From positions 124,001-188,000 of the forward strand of contig NW_026251766.1 of the NCBI RefSeq assembly GCF_025024155.1: a stretch of 64,000 nucleotides of DNA, given 5' to 3'. How positions within the stretch are numbered: the first letter of the stretch is position 1; every line of letters starts with the position of its first letter. A program made the position numbers and the translations under genes. Below, in pieces: positions 1 through 10,581 of the stretch. The notes beneath the pieces were generated by a model. It was not told the origin of the DNA. It worked only from the letters and a program-made list of their open reading frames with translations, and did no database searches. Source of the stretch: Gamsiella multidivaricata (Eukaryota; Mortierellomycota; Mortierellomycetes; Mortierellales; Mortierellaceae).

Positions 1-73
1 GATCAAAAAGTTGCCCAGTTCTATCCCAGAAAGCCCTATTTAGCAGAAGATATTACCAGCTATTAACAGCAGA

Positions 74-104
<31 letters not shown>

Positions 105-1450
105 GTGGTGGAGAGCGTAGCCGCTCTTGCAGGCATTCAGGAAAAATAAGGTCGTTACTTGCCTACTTGAGTAGTGATCGAGTAAAAGATGGCACATTTA
201 ACAGTTTTGGCCGGGTTGGCATGTCCGGGTGAAGGGTCGTTGAGAATGTCTTGCACGTTGTTGGAGAGAGTGTTGACCAGGGCCACCTGCACAAAGACCA
301 AGGGTTCAGTCGGCAGGCTCTTGTTCATCAATGCAAACACTCGTCTGCCAGGTCCTACACGACGTTTCAGATCATGAAAGTCCTTGAACTTGTGTACGGC
401 TTCGTATTGAGTGATCTAAAGTTGTTATGAGCCATGTTATTCCAAATGGGGTCAATGCACAGAATCGTAGCTGCATAGATGTATCTTAGCTGCGAGAGGA
501 GTAAGGAATCCTTACTTTCTCCAAAAGTACTGCCGGTGATTGCCAGGTCAGACGCTCCAAGTCTAAAAACCCCACGAACCAGGATTGCAGCTTCTCCTTG
601 AGTGATTCATTCAGCGCCGACAAGTAAAAGTCGTTACGATTCTCCTGAATGATACCCTATATTGAGAGGTTCATAAAAGGGAGAAAGAAAAAAGGTGTCA
701 ATGACTTGACGAATAGAGAGAAAAAATGACTGAAGTGCGGGCTGAAATTCTTTTTCCTGGTTTGCTTTTGCCATACAAGCAAGTCTTCCCGCATGTCGAT
801 TAAAAACTTGAGTCCTCCTGGTAGTCGGCTGACACGGTCGAAAAACTTATTGTGTCCTGGAACGATTGCGTGGCGAAGTAGTTGCTCTGCACGCAGCAGG
901 GCTTTACTCTCTGGCTCGGTTTTTGAATACTCCATATACCTCCCTGCAGCCTCGACAGCGACCTCCTGCAGAACACCTATCAGGAATTATATTTTTTTTC
1001 GGTTCAAAGACAGTATCAGCAGAAATGAGTGAGAAAAGGGCGTTAGTGCTTCTTGTGGAATGGTACCGGTCGATCAATCGAAAGGGGAACGCAAATTATT
1101 TTGTTACCGAAATCGTGAGCAAGCAAGCTTAGAAAGTCAGTTTTGCCGGACTTGTCGAGCGAGGCAAAGAAATCACAGGAGCTCTTTGCGATGACGCTGG
1201 GGAGGATATCGCCCTGCCCTGGTCGATCGGTGATGACGGCCATGAGCAGCTTGCGGGTGAAGTCTGGGTCCCGAGTGGTGGCCAGAGTTGATTTTTCCTT
1301 GTCGAAGGTCGAGAAGCCAGGCTCGCGAAAGTGTTCGGCGATATCGTTCCAGTATCGATCAACGACAGTTGGCCGCAGCGACTGCAGGGTGCCTGATCCG
1401 GCTGTTTTTGTGTTTGCGCGATTGCTGCTGTTGTTGGAAGAGGAGGCCAT
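1..1450 (-). CDS. MLYCD: Malonyl-CoA decarboxylase, N-terminal part (runs off left edge)
   Basis: Malonyl-CoA decarboxylase converts malonyl-CoA to acetyl-CoA and CO2, usually in mitochondria or peroxisomes. Proposed exons on the minus strand are 1450-1108, 976-777, 656-516, 415-163 and 35-1, giving 324 residues before the edge; phases agree at every junction. Family signatures seen in order are FLSLLAHDFG, SRLPGGLKFLIDMREDLL, a W-F-x-x-G-F-L-x-L-E-R-x-T-W block, YEAVH, EPLVFVQVAL and FYSITTQ, followed by GLSGIELGNFLI in the edge exon. This is the helical N-domain plus the start of the catalytic acetyltransferase-like domain. The catalytic core and any C-terminal peroxisomal signal lie outside the window. 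The ATG at 1450 opens a Ser/Asn-rich leader; an upstream targeting exon cannot be excluded. The fourth intron (162-36) appears to use a GC donor. Family assignment is firm, exon ends somewhat less so. Confidence 0.88.
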
Positions 1451-2161
1451 TGTTCTTTGAATCTACAGGGGGACGGTGGTGAGGATCATAACGAGGATAG
1501 CGACAGGAGGCAAGCAACAAGAGAAGACAACGGCGCAGCCATACCTGGACCTGGGGAGACAGCGGAGGCGGATACAGGGATCGACGAGAAATGGGTAGAA
1601 GAGAAGGATGACGAGGAAGAGTCTTGGTGGCAGTAGTGGTGGCAGTCATAGCAGATATAGTACAGGAAGAGGAAGACAGCGAGGCAGTAGACGCAGAGGG
1701 ATTTGGAGAGGATGGAGGCCAGCTGTGGTGTTGGTGATAGCGCGATGGTTTTGGGAGATGGGCAAAGAGAGACAGTCGCCTAGACATTGCTGCTAAAGTG
1801 AACAGAGAGGATCGAGTCGAGTCGAGTCGCGTTGAGTCGCGTTGTGTCGCGTTGTGTCGCGTTCAAGTCGCGAGAAAGGGATGGAGGATGAACAAGTCGA
1901 TGGAAGAAGAGGATGAAGAAGAGTAGTCTTCTTTGAGGAGGATGGATGGATGAATGGATGGATGGATGGATGAATGGATGGATGGGGCGAGAGAGGGATG
2001 GAGTGGCGGAGTACAGTACATGATGCTGTTTCAATCCGTGTACGTGTACGTGTATCATCGATCGTGGGAAAAAAAAACGGAGGTAAAATTCAGGAACATT
2101 GTTCAGAAACATTGGTGGTATATTACAAGCGCATAGCGCTCACTTCTTCCTTCTACTTCTC
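1451..2161. repeat. Intergenic with two minisatellites
   Basis: No convincing gene. It is the promoter side of the malonyl-CoA decarboxylase gene and the 3' side of the next minus-strand gene. A (GTCGCGTT)-like tandem array lies at about 1810-1872 and a (GGAT)n/GAAT array at about 1940-1986. Open frames here follow the repeats. Confidence 0.6.
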
Positions 2162-4246
2162 TCAATACAGCTCCCATCGTGCGCCCATATGTCTGGACCG
2201 CTTGTTGTTCTTAATCCGGAACGCCGTATCGACTGCAGATGCACTCGCCCGACTGCCCACAAACACTGCGCTGTTCGCCATCACAAACGCCCTCGTCACC
2301 TCCGCCCCATATCCGCCTAAATCCTCGCTCGACTCATCAAACAGCCCTTGTCCATTATCCTCTGCCCCAGCCCGCAGCCATCCCGCCTGCTGGTCCATTT
2401 TCACAAGAATATCCGGATCCGTCTCCGTCGTCGTCACAATCACCGGTCGAGCACCCACACTCTCAGTCTTCTGCAGGATCGCAACCCTCTTCGCAATCAG
2501 TTCTACAGTCCAGAGACATTCCGCCGACGGCATGAGCGATCCATGGGTCTCTGTCAGTCTATCCAGTGCCCCTGCTGTCGCGTCTGCTTTTCGAGACGAT
2601 CCATCAAAAGATCCTGATGGTAGCGATGGTAACGATGCTAACGCCCTGTGTGACGAGATGCTGCGATGGCATGACCCTCGATGCGGCTGTCGGTCAATGT
2701 GTACGCCAATGTATCCGTAGCGTCTCTCCCCAAGCTCCCATGCCCTGAGGATCTGAACCACACTCTGCTTTCCTTGTTGTATGATCGTATTTGAAAACGA
2801 AATCTGTGAACCAACCTCTCGCCATATCGTTTCCTCCATTGCCGGGTCCTCTGCCCCTACAAGTTCTGCTCCTGAAATACAAATCAGCTGTCGACGGCGG
2901 TTCTTTGATGTCTCATTCTCCGGACCGTCGGATGCTAAAGATGGTAAGGATGCGCTCCAGTGATTTCGAATGGATTCCGGCGACATATCCCAGTACAGAT
3001 CCTCGAGAATCTCAAAGTCGCTCACAAGGTTGTAACGGTTCAAAAAGTGTCGGCCCGCGAAATCAAGCGCTTTCCATGAACCCGCTGTGGGAGGGCCATG
3101 GCACTTGATGGTGATAGGAACAGTCGAACCCGCGGGTGCATCTGCCGGTGGACTGTATGGGATCGACTGGCGACTAACCGTCGGATTTTCTTCCTCTTGG
3201 GCCATCTCTGCCATGAACGGCGTCTGCAGGACTGGTCGCACATGGTCAATAAGGACTGTTGGTTGCAGATTGGAGATTCCCCGGAGATCAAAAAGTGTGC
3301 TCCAACGCTGACGCTTCCTGCCCTTGGGCCCCGCAAAGAATGGATAAAGAGAATATAGCGATGGTGGGGCCATCATCGGTGGAGGGATAATCAGCGTCCG
3401 GTTCGAGTGCCTTGCAATCCAGATTGCTGTCAGCAAAGAAAAGAACTGGGCCTCGATCGTGTCGCCAGATGGGATAAACACCAGGTAGCTGTTCGAGAGA
3501 GGGAGTGCCTTGTTGACATCGAAATCCGTCAGCGAAGTATCCTCCTGAACCTGGTTCCCGTCCTGATCCTGACCCTGGTTTCCGTCCTGATTCTGACCCT
3601 GCTCCAGTAAAGGTTTGTCGAGTTCAACAGAGTCGAAGTCGCTAGTGGTGAGATCGTCGTCGCCTTCGGTGGAGCCCGCTGCGATCAAAGATTCCACTTT
3701 GGGACCCACTTCTACGACTGAGTCATCCACGATTGACTCTCGATCCTCTTGTCCTTCAATCTCATCCTCGTCCATCTGGGGCTCGCCCTGTCCTGCATCC
3801 TGTTGTTGTTGTTGTTGTTGTTGCTGTAGTTGTTGTCGTTGGTCAGATACTGACTCGGAAGAGCCTTTGGGTCGAACGGGGCGTGTGGGATCAAGCAGGT
3901 TTTCGGATGTCTCTAGGATGGTACCGCGGACCAATTGCTCGAGGGATTTGAGAGACATGACTGAGTAATCTTGTGTAGTCAAGTCCAGGATGCTGTTGTT
4001 TTCAAGGTCGGTTCCCTTGGTACCTGTGCCCAGCTTATCCTCTGAGGGATATGAGAGAGACGAGAATGGGGACCGGTGGTTGGTCGTATCAGATGTAGAG
4101 TCGGTTGAAGAGGAAGATGGACTAGAGGCGACCAAGGCGCTGTCGTCTCCTAGCGGGCGCAGGGATAAGGTGAGAAGAGATCCGATGCAGAAGATGAGGA
4201 GGGCGCCGAGCAGAGCCTGCTGTCTGCTCGATCTGGTCATGGGCAT
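2162..4246 (-). CDS. O-fucosyltransferase-like type II membrane protein
   Basis: Single-exon gene of 694 residues with first ATG at 4246 (a second is at 4240). A short basic cytoplasmic tail (TRSSRQQ) is followed by one membrane span (about residues 12-30, ALLGALLIFCIGSLLTLSL). Next comes a long low-complexity stem (about 50-240) with a poly-Gln run and D/Q/N repeats, then a luminal domain from about residue 250. That domain opens with YLVFIPSGDTIEAQFFSLL and RTLIIPPPMM and ends with a V-F-V-G-S-x-A-S-A-S-x-V-D block. This layout and the opening motif resemble fungal GDP-fucose protein O-fucosyltransferase-like proteins, which would act in the Golgi or ER lumen. That family call is recognition by eye, and donor or acceptor specificity is unknown. 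The CAG/GTT-rich run at 3800-3835 encodes the poly-Gln and may vary in length. Confidence 0.62.
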   Translation of the reverse strand: MPMTRSSRQQALLGALLIFCIGSLLTLSLRPLGDDSALVASSPSSSSTDSTSDTTNHRSPFSSLSYPSEDKLGTGTKGTDLENNSILDLTTQDYSVMSLKSLEQLVRGTILETSENLLDPTRPVRPKGSSESVSDQRQQLQQQQQQQQQDAGQGEPQMDEDEIEGQEDRESIVDDSVVEVGPKVESLIAAGSTEGDDDLTTSDFDSVELDKPLLEQGQNQDGNQGQDQDGNQVQEDTSLTDFDVNKALPLSNSYLVFIPSGDTIEAQFFSLLTAIWIARHSNRTLIIPPPMMAPPSLYSLYPFFAGPKGRKRQRWSTLFDLRGISNLQPTVLIDHVRPVLQTPFMAEMAQEEENPTVSRQSIPYSPPADAPAGSTVPITIKCHGPPTAGSWKALDFAGRHFLNRYNLVSDFEILEDLYWDMSPESIRNHWSASLPSLASDGPENETSKNRRRQLICISGAELVGAEDPAMEETIWREVGSQISFSNTIIQQGKQSVVQILRAWELGERRYGYIGVHIDRQPHRGSCHRSISSHRALASLPSLPSGSFDGSSRKADATAGALDRLTETHGSLMPSAECLWTVELIAKRVAILQKTESVGARPVIVTTTETDPDILVKMDQQAGWLRAGAEDNGQGLFDESSEDLGGYGAEVTRAFVMANSAVFVGSRASASAVDTAFRIKNNKRSRHMGARWELY

Positions 4247-4898
4247 GATGAGACTCGGCAACAGACTCAGAAATCAGGCTTGCAAAACTACGTCCACAGG
4301 GATAAGAGGATGAGAGAAGGGAGGGGCGGAGAAAGAGAGAAAGAGAGAATAAGGCTGATGAAGGAGATGAGAAGATGGTAGAAGAGGAGAGGCGGGATTA
4401 CTTTTCATGCGCCAGGGTGGAGATGCAGGCGTTCGTTCTAGTTGGTGGCACAAAGACAAGAAAGACAAGAAAGACATGCCTAAAATAGGGATCTCGTTCT
4501 GCACACAGTCGCCGGGGGATGGAAACAATGGCGCTCGGATATGGAGCTAAAGGAGCATCCGCAACGTGACTTGCGGGACATAAAAGGATGCCAATGATCA
4601 ACACTACATTCTCGTTTCTCTGTGCCTCCCTTCACTTTTCACATCTACTGCTGTCTCCATTTTCTGGAGCCTAACCCGGAAAGGATTCTTCAAGTCTATA
4701 TCCACGCGCTAGAGACAGTTGTGTCAACATTGAATGCGTAGAAGCCACTACGCTCCATCTCAGACCAAGCCCGGCTGTCCGATCCATACGAACATAGGTA
4801 CCCTTGGCATCTGGACCTTTTCTCTCTCATACATCGACTATTAAAAAGACACCGCTGCAAGATTAGGTAGATTGCGAGAGCAGTACGAGCGCGAGGGG
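4247..4898. promoter_or_regulatory. Intergenic, divergent promoter region
   Basis: No gene seen. GA-rich sequence at 4310-4400 lies just upstream of the fucosyltransferase-like gene. The rest is presumed to hold promoters for that gene and the possible plus-strand gene at 4899; no individual element is certain. Confidence 0.35.
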
Positions 4899-5431
4899 AT
4901 GACGAACCTCGGCTTTAGATCGCCGCCAAGGAAGCAAAGCGCCATGAAGGATTTTGTGGTGCTGAACAGGAACAGGACCAACAGTAGCATCAGCGATGAA
5001 TCTGGCGGTTCCAATCGCTTTGGCGACAGTGACGATCAAGCAATAGTGCTGGATAGTGGTAGTACAAGTTCATGGTCCTCCGGAATGTCTGCAGGAAAGA
5101 GCCTCAGCACCCTGCAGTCAGCCCCCGAATACAGCTCATCTGGGCAGAATTCGCGTTTGTACCGGGTACAGCTATGGGTGGAGCACAAGGCGTGGGCGGG
5201 GCTAGTCAATTAACAGGGTTCTTTGCCGGTGACGTATCGCCCAACTTCCTGGCATGGCCTCCATATGTTCCTTCGTCGCCTTCCTCAGTCTCCTCAGCGC
5301 CTTCTCACAACGCGTTTAATCCTGGATTAAGCTCTGGATCACACGCCATCGATACTCTTCCAGCGACCCTGTCATCTGTTCTGATGCGGCATTGGAATAC
5401 AGTAAAAGGCATCTTACCCATGCATGTATAG
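4899..5431 (+). CDS. Possible Ser-rich protein, frame broken near 5150
   Basis: Not recognised. One frame from the ATG at 4899 is Ser/Asn-rich and looks coding (NRFGDSDD, SGSTSSWSSGMS) up to about 5150. Another frame then continues as a Gly/Ser/Pro-rich segment (GVGGASQLTGFF, then SSVLMRHWNTVKGILP) to a stop at 5431. No adequate intron lies between the two, so this is either a gene with a 1-nt frameshift (mutation or sequence error) or a pair of chance frames. It is intrinsically disordered if real. Low confidence. Confidence 0.25.
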
Positions 5432-5977
5432 CGGTGTTTGCTGGCGGTAGAAGAAGACATGACGGTCTGAAATCAGTTTTTGTGAACACTACGAGGCACT
5501 TTTGACTTGGGCGAAGCAGCAGAGCAGTGGCAAAAAAAAAAAAAAAAAAAAAAAAAATCGATTTGATCCGACGACATGTGCATAATAGGAAAAACCTGTG
5601 GATGACGACTTGCTTAGACGCGTTCCCGAGCCTGGACGCGGCCTTTGTTTGCGCCTTTGTTTGTGCCGCCAAGAACTGTCTCCAGGTCCTACTTTTTTTT
5701 TCCCTTTTACGGCGTACGTTTTCAGAGCCGACTTTTCTCCTTTTTCGGAGAGGCAGGTCACACACAGTTCCAACATATAAGAAAAAGAATGGCTTGCATG
5801 CACAAATCTCACTCCAACACTCGACCTATTCACGCCCATCTTTCTCTTCCTAACTCGCGCTTCAGTCCATTCACTTGCAATAAGCACGGCACAGACGGCC
5901 TCAATTACTTTCCTGTCTTTCTATCAAGAACCAAGCAAGCGACACAGGCCAGCAACTGCACGACCCATATATACCAA
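5432..5977. repeat. Intergenic with poly-A tract; promoter of carrier gene
   Basis: A 26-A run lies at 5532-5557. Pyrimidine-rich sequence and CATATATA at about 5967-5973 precede the carrier ATG at 5978. The upstream in-frame extension from 5645 is low-complexity and looks like leader sequence. Confidence 0.4.
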
Positions 5978-7378
5978 ATGTCTCCAAGTACCTTTCTTCC
6001 TCTAGGACTCGGTCTTGGCGGCCCTCTCCTCCTCAGCACCCTCACGGCCCCAGCAGAGCGTGTCAAGCTGCTTCTGCAGACCCAAGACGAAATCATTCTC
6101 AACCTGCGCGAGGAGTCCCTTGCTGCTCACCATCGCCACTATCGTCCTAACCAGAGCATGTCTCCTCGTCCTCCGCTTAAGGGCGATAGCACAAAGGGTT
6201 ACGACAGCACCGCTGATAAGGATAGTCATGCCACCAGTAATCACAGCGCCGGTGGTGAAGCCGAGGATGGGGATGAGGACGAGGACGAACCCCGTTCGAT
6301 CATCGTCCCATATGCACAGCTGCCGTATGTGGACACTAAGGACTGTTTCACGCGCCTTGTTGAAAAAGAAGGCCGACGGTCGCTCTGGCGAGGATACTCT
6401 CTCGAATGCGCCCGTTTCGCACTTCAGGCTGGGATCGACGCGGGTCTTCAACGGCGACAGTTTGGTGCATGGCTGGACCTCCGTCGATGGTTTGTTCTCT
6501 CGACAGAAACATTTGGTGGTACGGCTGCATGGATCCTCGGCGCATCCGTTCAAGGAACAGTAGTGAGCACAGTAGCCCTCTTAGTGGCGTATCCGTTGGC
6601 GACACTACAAACAAAGATGGCGACCGATGTAGTGAGACGGACAAGAAAAGTCAAGCAAACTGTTGCAGCAGCGGAAAGTTTGGTGCAGAGTAATGAACCT
6701 GCCATGAAGGACATGACAGAGGCACCAGCAACACATACATCCAAGGTCATGGAGCCACCATTGTCGTCATCCAGCACAGATACCGAATCCGTGGAATGGA
6801 TTGAGCACATGGAGGACCAAGGTGAGGGTGGAGATTTGCAAGTTGCCACAAAAGAGGAGGCAGCAACGACGACAGTAGAGGCAACAGCGGTCACGGCGAC
6901 GGCTACACTGGCTCAGGAGTATGAGTACGAGTATGTGCTCTCGTACAAGCACAATGATGTGCGTGATGCTTTACGAATAACGCTCGAGTCATCCGAAGGA
7001 GTGCTTGGTCTCTACAAGGGGTTCTCTTCCGTCATAATCAGCACTTTCGTATCGCGCGTTGGCTCTCTGGCGTTGTTCCGCATGATCTCCCCAATACTTG
7101 TTCGATTTGGAGGAGGAGGATCATCACGTATTGGAGGAGCAGGCGTAGGTGCCTTCCTTCTAATTTTTGGGGCGACATCTGCCATTAACCTGCTGGTGTA
7201 TCCATTGAGCACCGTATGCCATTGCAGGATGACTGCGGCGCCTGGACGGTACTCGAGCTCCTGGGATGCGGGCAGGCAGATCGTGGAGAAACAAGGATGG
7301 AGGGCACTCTATAGAGGATATGAGGTCACCATGTTGCGCAGCGCAGCCATGGCGATCTTGTCGCGTATTTTCTGTTGA
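5978..7378 (+). CDS. Atypical mitochondrial carrier family protein
   Basis: Single-exon gene of 466 residues. The ATG at 5978 is preferred over an upstream in-frame one because what precedes it is leader-like. The three-fold mitochondrial carrier plan is visible. Repeat 1 has APAERVKLLLQTQ, a canonical P-x-E-x-x-K, and the matrix-helix motif SLWRGY. Repeat 2 has YPLATLQTKM then GLYKGFSSV. Repeat 3 has YPLSTVCHCRM then ALYRGYEV. Carriers exchange metabolites or nucleotides across the mitochondrial inner membrane; the repeat-1 motif is closest to the ADP/ATP-carrier style. The protein is odd: motifs 2 and 3 lack the acidic and basic residues that form the matrix salt bridges, and long acidic or Ala/Thr/Glu-rich insertions follow helix 1 (residues about 40-105) and helix 3 (about 225-320), making it roughly 150 residues longer than usual. 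The substrate cannot be assigned. Confidence 0.72.
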   Translation: MSPSTFLPLGLGLGGPLLLSTLTAPAERVKLLLQTQDEIILNLREESLAAHHRHYRPNQSMSPRPPLKGDSTKGYDSTADKDSHATSNHSAGGEAEDGDEDEDEPRSIIVPYAQLPYVDTKDCFTRLVEKEGRRSLWRGYSLECARFALQAGIDAGLQRRQFGAWLDLRRWFVLSTETFGGTAAWILGASVQGTVVSTVALLVAYPLATLQTKMATDVVRRTRKVKQTVAAAESLVQSNEPAMKDMTEAPATHTSKVMEPPLSSSSTDTESVEWIEHMEDQGEGGDLQVATKEEAATTTVEATAVTATATLAQEYEYEYVLSYKHNDVRDALRITLESSEGVLGLYKGFSSVIISTFVSRVGSLALFRMISPILVRFGGGGSSRIGGAGVGAFLLIFGATSAINLLVYPLSTVCHCRMTAAPGRYSSSWDAGRQIVEKQGWRALYRGYEVTMLRSAAMAILSRIFC

Positions 7379-8239
7379 GTTACAAATGGTCAATAAATAA
7401 TAGTGTTTTCGATGCAAGACGAGATCGGATGTGCTTAACAGACCCGATACAGAAACATCCAAACAAACAAGGACGATGTAGACCAGATTGATAGAATAGC
7501 CAGCATATACTACCAAGGAGCGGAGAAAATGAGAAACGAGAAGCCTTGGGCACTCTTTCTTGCATTGCGGTCCCTCCATTTTGGAGAGAATACAGGGGCC
7601 GAATCTGCCTTTGACTCAAACGACATGCTGAAACGCGTTTCTTCGCCGCCGCCCAAGCTGAGAAGCTCCCATGCTTGTCCAGCGCTGGAAACGCGGCATC
7701 CTTACTAACCGAGCCTCTGCAGATTTGCGGGACTTTTGGAGAGCCCCAGCGAACTCGTACTTCCATGTTCGTACGACGCCCGTTTGATGCTCTTACTGTT
7801 GTTGGTCTTGTCACCCTTGCTGTTGTTCGTGTTGCTGTCCTTGATGGCATCCTGTAAAGTACCTAGTGTCCCTGCGCTTCCCTATTCATCCTCTCTGCCG
7901 AATCGTCTTCTAGGGTCTCCAGTCATTTGTTCACTTGCCAATGTCGATGTTCTTTTCGATATCATTCTCGACATCCATGTCAATGCGTGCTGCCTAGCTC
8001 TATATCCAGGCATTAAGAGGGTCTAGACATTTTGACAGGTGAACTGATAAATGAATTACACCGCATGCTGATAGATTTTGCGATGTCGTATTTTGTGGAC
8101 CTCTGTGCTTCATTCAGACCAGATAGGCAAACCCCTCGTTTGTTCTCTTCCTTTACCCTTCCTTACTCCCTTCCATACTCCTCGCCCACGCTATATTCCC
8201 GCGCGCTTATCTCATCTCTCGACTACTGCAGCTCACGCC
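7379..8239. other. Intergenic, contains one copy of a diverged repeat
   Basis: No gene supported. 7590-7770 matches 9112-9292 imperfectly (see the repeat entries). The pyrimidine-rich stretch at 8140-8225 is the likely promoter of the small coiled-coil gene at 8240. Confidence 0.4.
7590..7770 (+). repeat. Diverged repeat, copy 1
   Basis: Shares ordered blocks with 9112-9292: CAGGGGCC followed by a TTT-CTCAA block, an ACGCG-TTCTT block, CCCATRCTTGYCCA, GCAGATYT and CGTACTTCCAT. The spacing between blocks is nearly the same. It looks like an old non-coding repeat or a dead mobile-element fragment; no terminal inverted repeats or coding relic were seen. Confidence 0.5.
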
Positions 8240-8855
8240 ATGACCACAGACACCGAATTCGAGCGACTCATCCAGGAGATGAAAATATGCACTCAGACGA
8301 TCGATGAACTGCTGCTGCAGAATCGTGAAATACTTATGAGAAAAGAAAATGATTATCGACTACGACAGCGGCAACGGCAACAGCAGGAGGTAACTAACCA
8401 TTCTGAAAGATTGTCCTGTGCTCATCACCGCCACCATCTAGTACACAAATTTGCATGTTTACAATCCATTTTTCCATGATCCGAACTAGCGCCACGAGCT
8501 TTCGCCTGCCGACGTCCAGGTAATAATCAGTCTGATACGATTTTGTCTTTAGGTCATCTGCGGTTAATTTACTATGGATACAATCTAGCGACAGGCGCAG
8601 CTGGACCAGTTTCATCGATATCAGCTGAAGTGGCAACGGGAACGACAAGAATGGGAGCAACAACAGCAGAAGATGCGAGAAGCACTGGAGCCAGATGTAA
8701 CAAGCCAGGCTGCTACACTGTCTTAGGTTCACCATTACAGTTATCTAAATCACTAATCTACTGCCTTCAATCCATTCTCGGTATTTGCAAACTTACAGCT
8801 AAAGGTCTGGAAGGAACTGGCTGACCGCATTCGCACCATTGAAGGCGATGTTTAG
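8240..8855 (+). CDS. Small coiled-coil protein, three exons
   Basis: Not recognised. Proposed exons are 8240-8389, 8589-8696 and 8805-8855 (102 aa), all phase 0. Exon 1 is helix-forming (LIQEMKICTQTIDELLLQ) and ends Gln/Arg-rich; exon 2 continues it (QFHRYQLKWQRERQEW); exon 3 gives VWKELADRIRTIEGDV and a stop. If the second intron is not removed, exon 2 reads to a stop at 8726 (95 aa). The continuity of an amphipathic, Gln-rich heptad pattern across two independently placed splice sites is the main evidence. The acceptor of exon 3 is AAG, weaker than the nearby CAG, so that junction is uncertain. Probably a cytosolic structural or adaptor protein; function unknown. Confidence 0.55.
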
Positions 8856-10581
8856 GAGTGCAGGCAATACGAGATGCCTAGTATGACGTTTATTGCCTGC
8901 CATGGATACTGTCGAATACGTAAATATGTGATATGCCGTTCTAAACTTTTTTTTTTTTTTTTTTTTTGCAGCTTGCAGTTTGTAGTTTGCTCAAGTCTTC
9001 GCGAAACAAGAAAATTCAGATCTGGAGATTTGAACGCGACTAGGGCAAATGGAAGCTTGCAGAGACAGCTGATTTGCCAGTAGAAACTTGCAATATCGTC
9101 CTTAGGCGAGAAACACAGGGGCCAAAATCCTTTCCTCAACCAAGCGACGCGCTTCTTTGCTCCAATAAATGGAATAACCCCCCATACTTGCCCAACGATG
9201 GAAGCTCCGCCTCTATATCACTAGTACTCGAATGTTTTGCAGATCTACAGAGTCCTTGAAGAGCCTCAACAAACGCGTACTTCCATATTCATTCAGATGG
9301 TAGAAGAAGCAAAGACAGGCAATCCTGTTGCCTTTCTTTTATAGTAGCCATCGCTAAAAGCCAGCAGTTACTCATCAGCTCAGGTCTCTTCGCGCGGTTT
9401 AATCAACAAGGGATTCGATAATAAGCTACACCGGTTTTTTTTTTCCTTTAGAAGGCTATTCAGTTACACATTACCATCGTTATTTCGCCAAAGCAGACCA
9501 AGTGTTTTTTTTTTTTTTTTTTTTTTTTTTGCAAGAGAAGGCTTCATTGAGCTTTCGCTCCATGTCCTGATGACCTTACTCGCATTTGAGTGGCCGCTCT
9601 GACCTGACCCTGTCTAGTACGTGTCTCATCCACAATGTATCCATGCCCGTCCATGTCGTGCCTTGCTCCGCACGGCTCAGCATCGCCAACGCGTCCTAGA
9701 AAATTGCTCCGCAAGCCTTTTGAGGACCTCGATTACTCTATGCTACAGTCTATAAACAGAAAAAATCGAAGAAGAACAGGCGAGGTTTTATCAATATGCT
9801 CCAAATAAATCTTCTTCCCCTCTTCTAGTCTTGTTCTCTGCAGGGAGTGTCTAACCAATACAGGAGTGGAAGTATGTATATCCAGCAGCGGACCCCCCGT
9901 GTCCGTTCGAAGCTGCCATCATCCGGTACCGTTCTGTGTGTGATTACTAAGCGATTAAACAATCTCAATACCCTGAGGCCTGGAGTTGTGGATGGGGATT
10001 TGATGGGTAGCGAAGCACTTCTACACGAAATGTCGTATTTGGGACCATGCTGTATTTTTTTTTTTTTTTTTAGTGGCAGCTTATGATAGCCGTGAATTTG
10101 TACTTAATACTAGTAACACCAGCATCTCGAAGAGATCGCGGCATCCCCAGAGTATCGTGTTGACGTTTATCTACCAAAGGCCAGAGTATCGACACGGAGT
10201 GCCTTCTCTTTGAGCTTTTTAAGTAATGCGTTTGTATTGGCATATTCCTTGAAGTCTGTGCTGTATTCTTAAGCCTCAGCACCATTTTCCCTGCAGGATT
10301 TGTATTGAGGTATCAGTTAAGTCAGGATGAGCTGTTCAAGCGAAAGACCGCTTGCCACCGAAATTGAGCTTTCTCAGTACAGAATGACTGAGAGCTTTCG
10401 TCCAACCCTCCGGCTCTAGTTTTAGGGAACAGTGTTCGACAACCGTCTGAAGTCCTCATGTGTCTGAAATGTCCAGCGAAGACGATAGATTGTTCCTGGC
10501 TGACCGCTCGACAGCGAGAGCACGAGCTGGCGCCAGTCCTATCGCTGAATATGATTTAAACAACTGACCCATGGCGACCGC
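8856..10581. repeat. Gene-poor stretch with T tracts and a diverged repeat
   Basis: No intact gene. T runs at 8947-8967, 9505-9530 and 10051-10070. The second copy of the diverged repeat lies at 9112-9292. A short coding-like frame at 9847-10050 (RPGVVDGDLMGSEALLHEM) may be a relic, but nothing extends it. Confidence 0.4.
9112..9292 (+). repeat. Diverged repeat, copy 2
   Basis: Partner of 7590-7770, same orientation, about 1.5 kb downstream; the small coiled-coil gene lies between them. Block order is conserved but identity is modest, so the duplication is old. Confidence 0.5.

Noticed and set aside
7380..7850. 156-codon minus-strand frame behind the carrier gene
   Set aside because: Overlaps the diverged non-coding repeat and shows no protein-like organisation.
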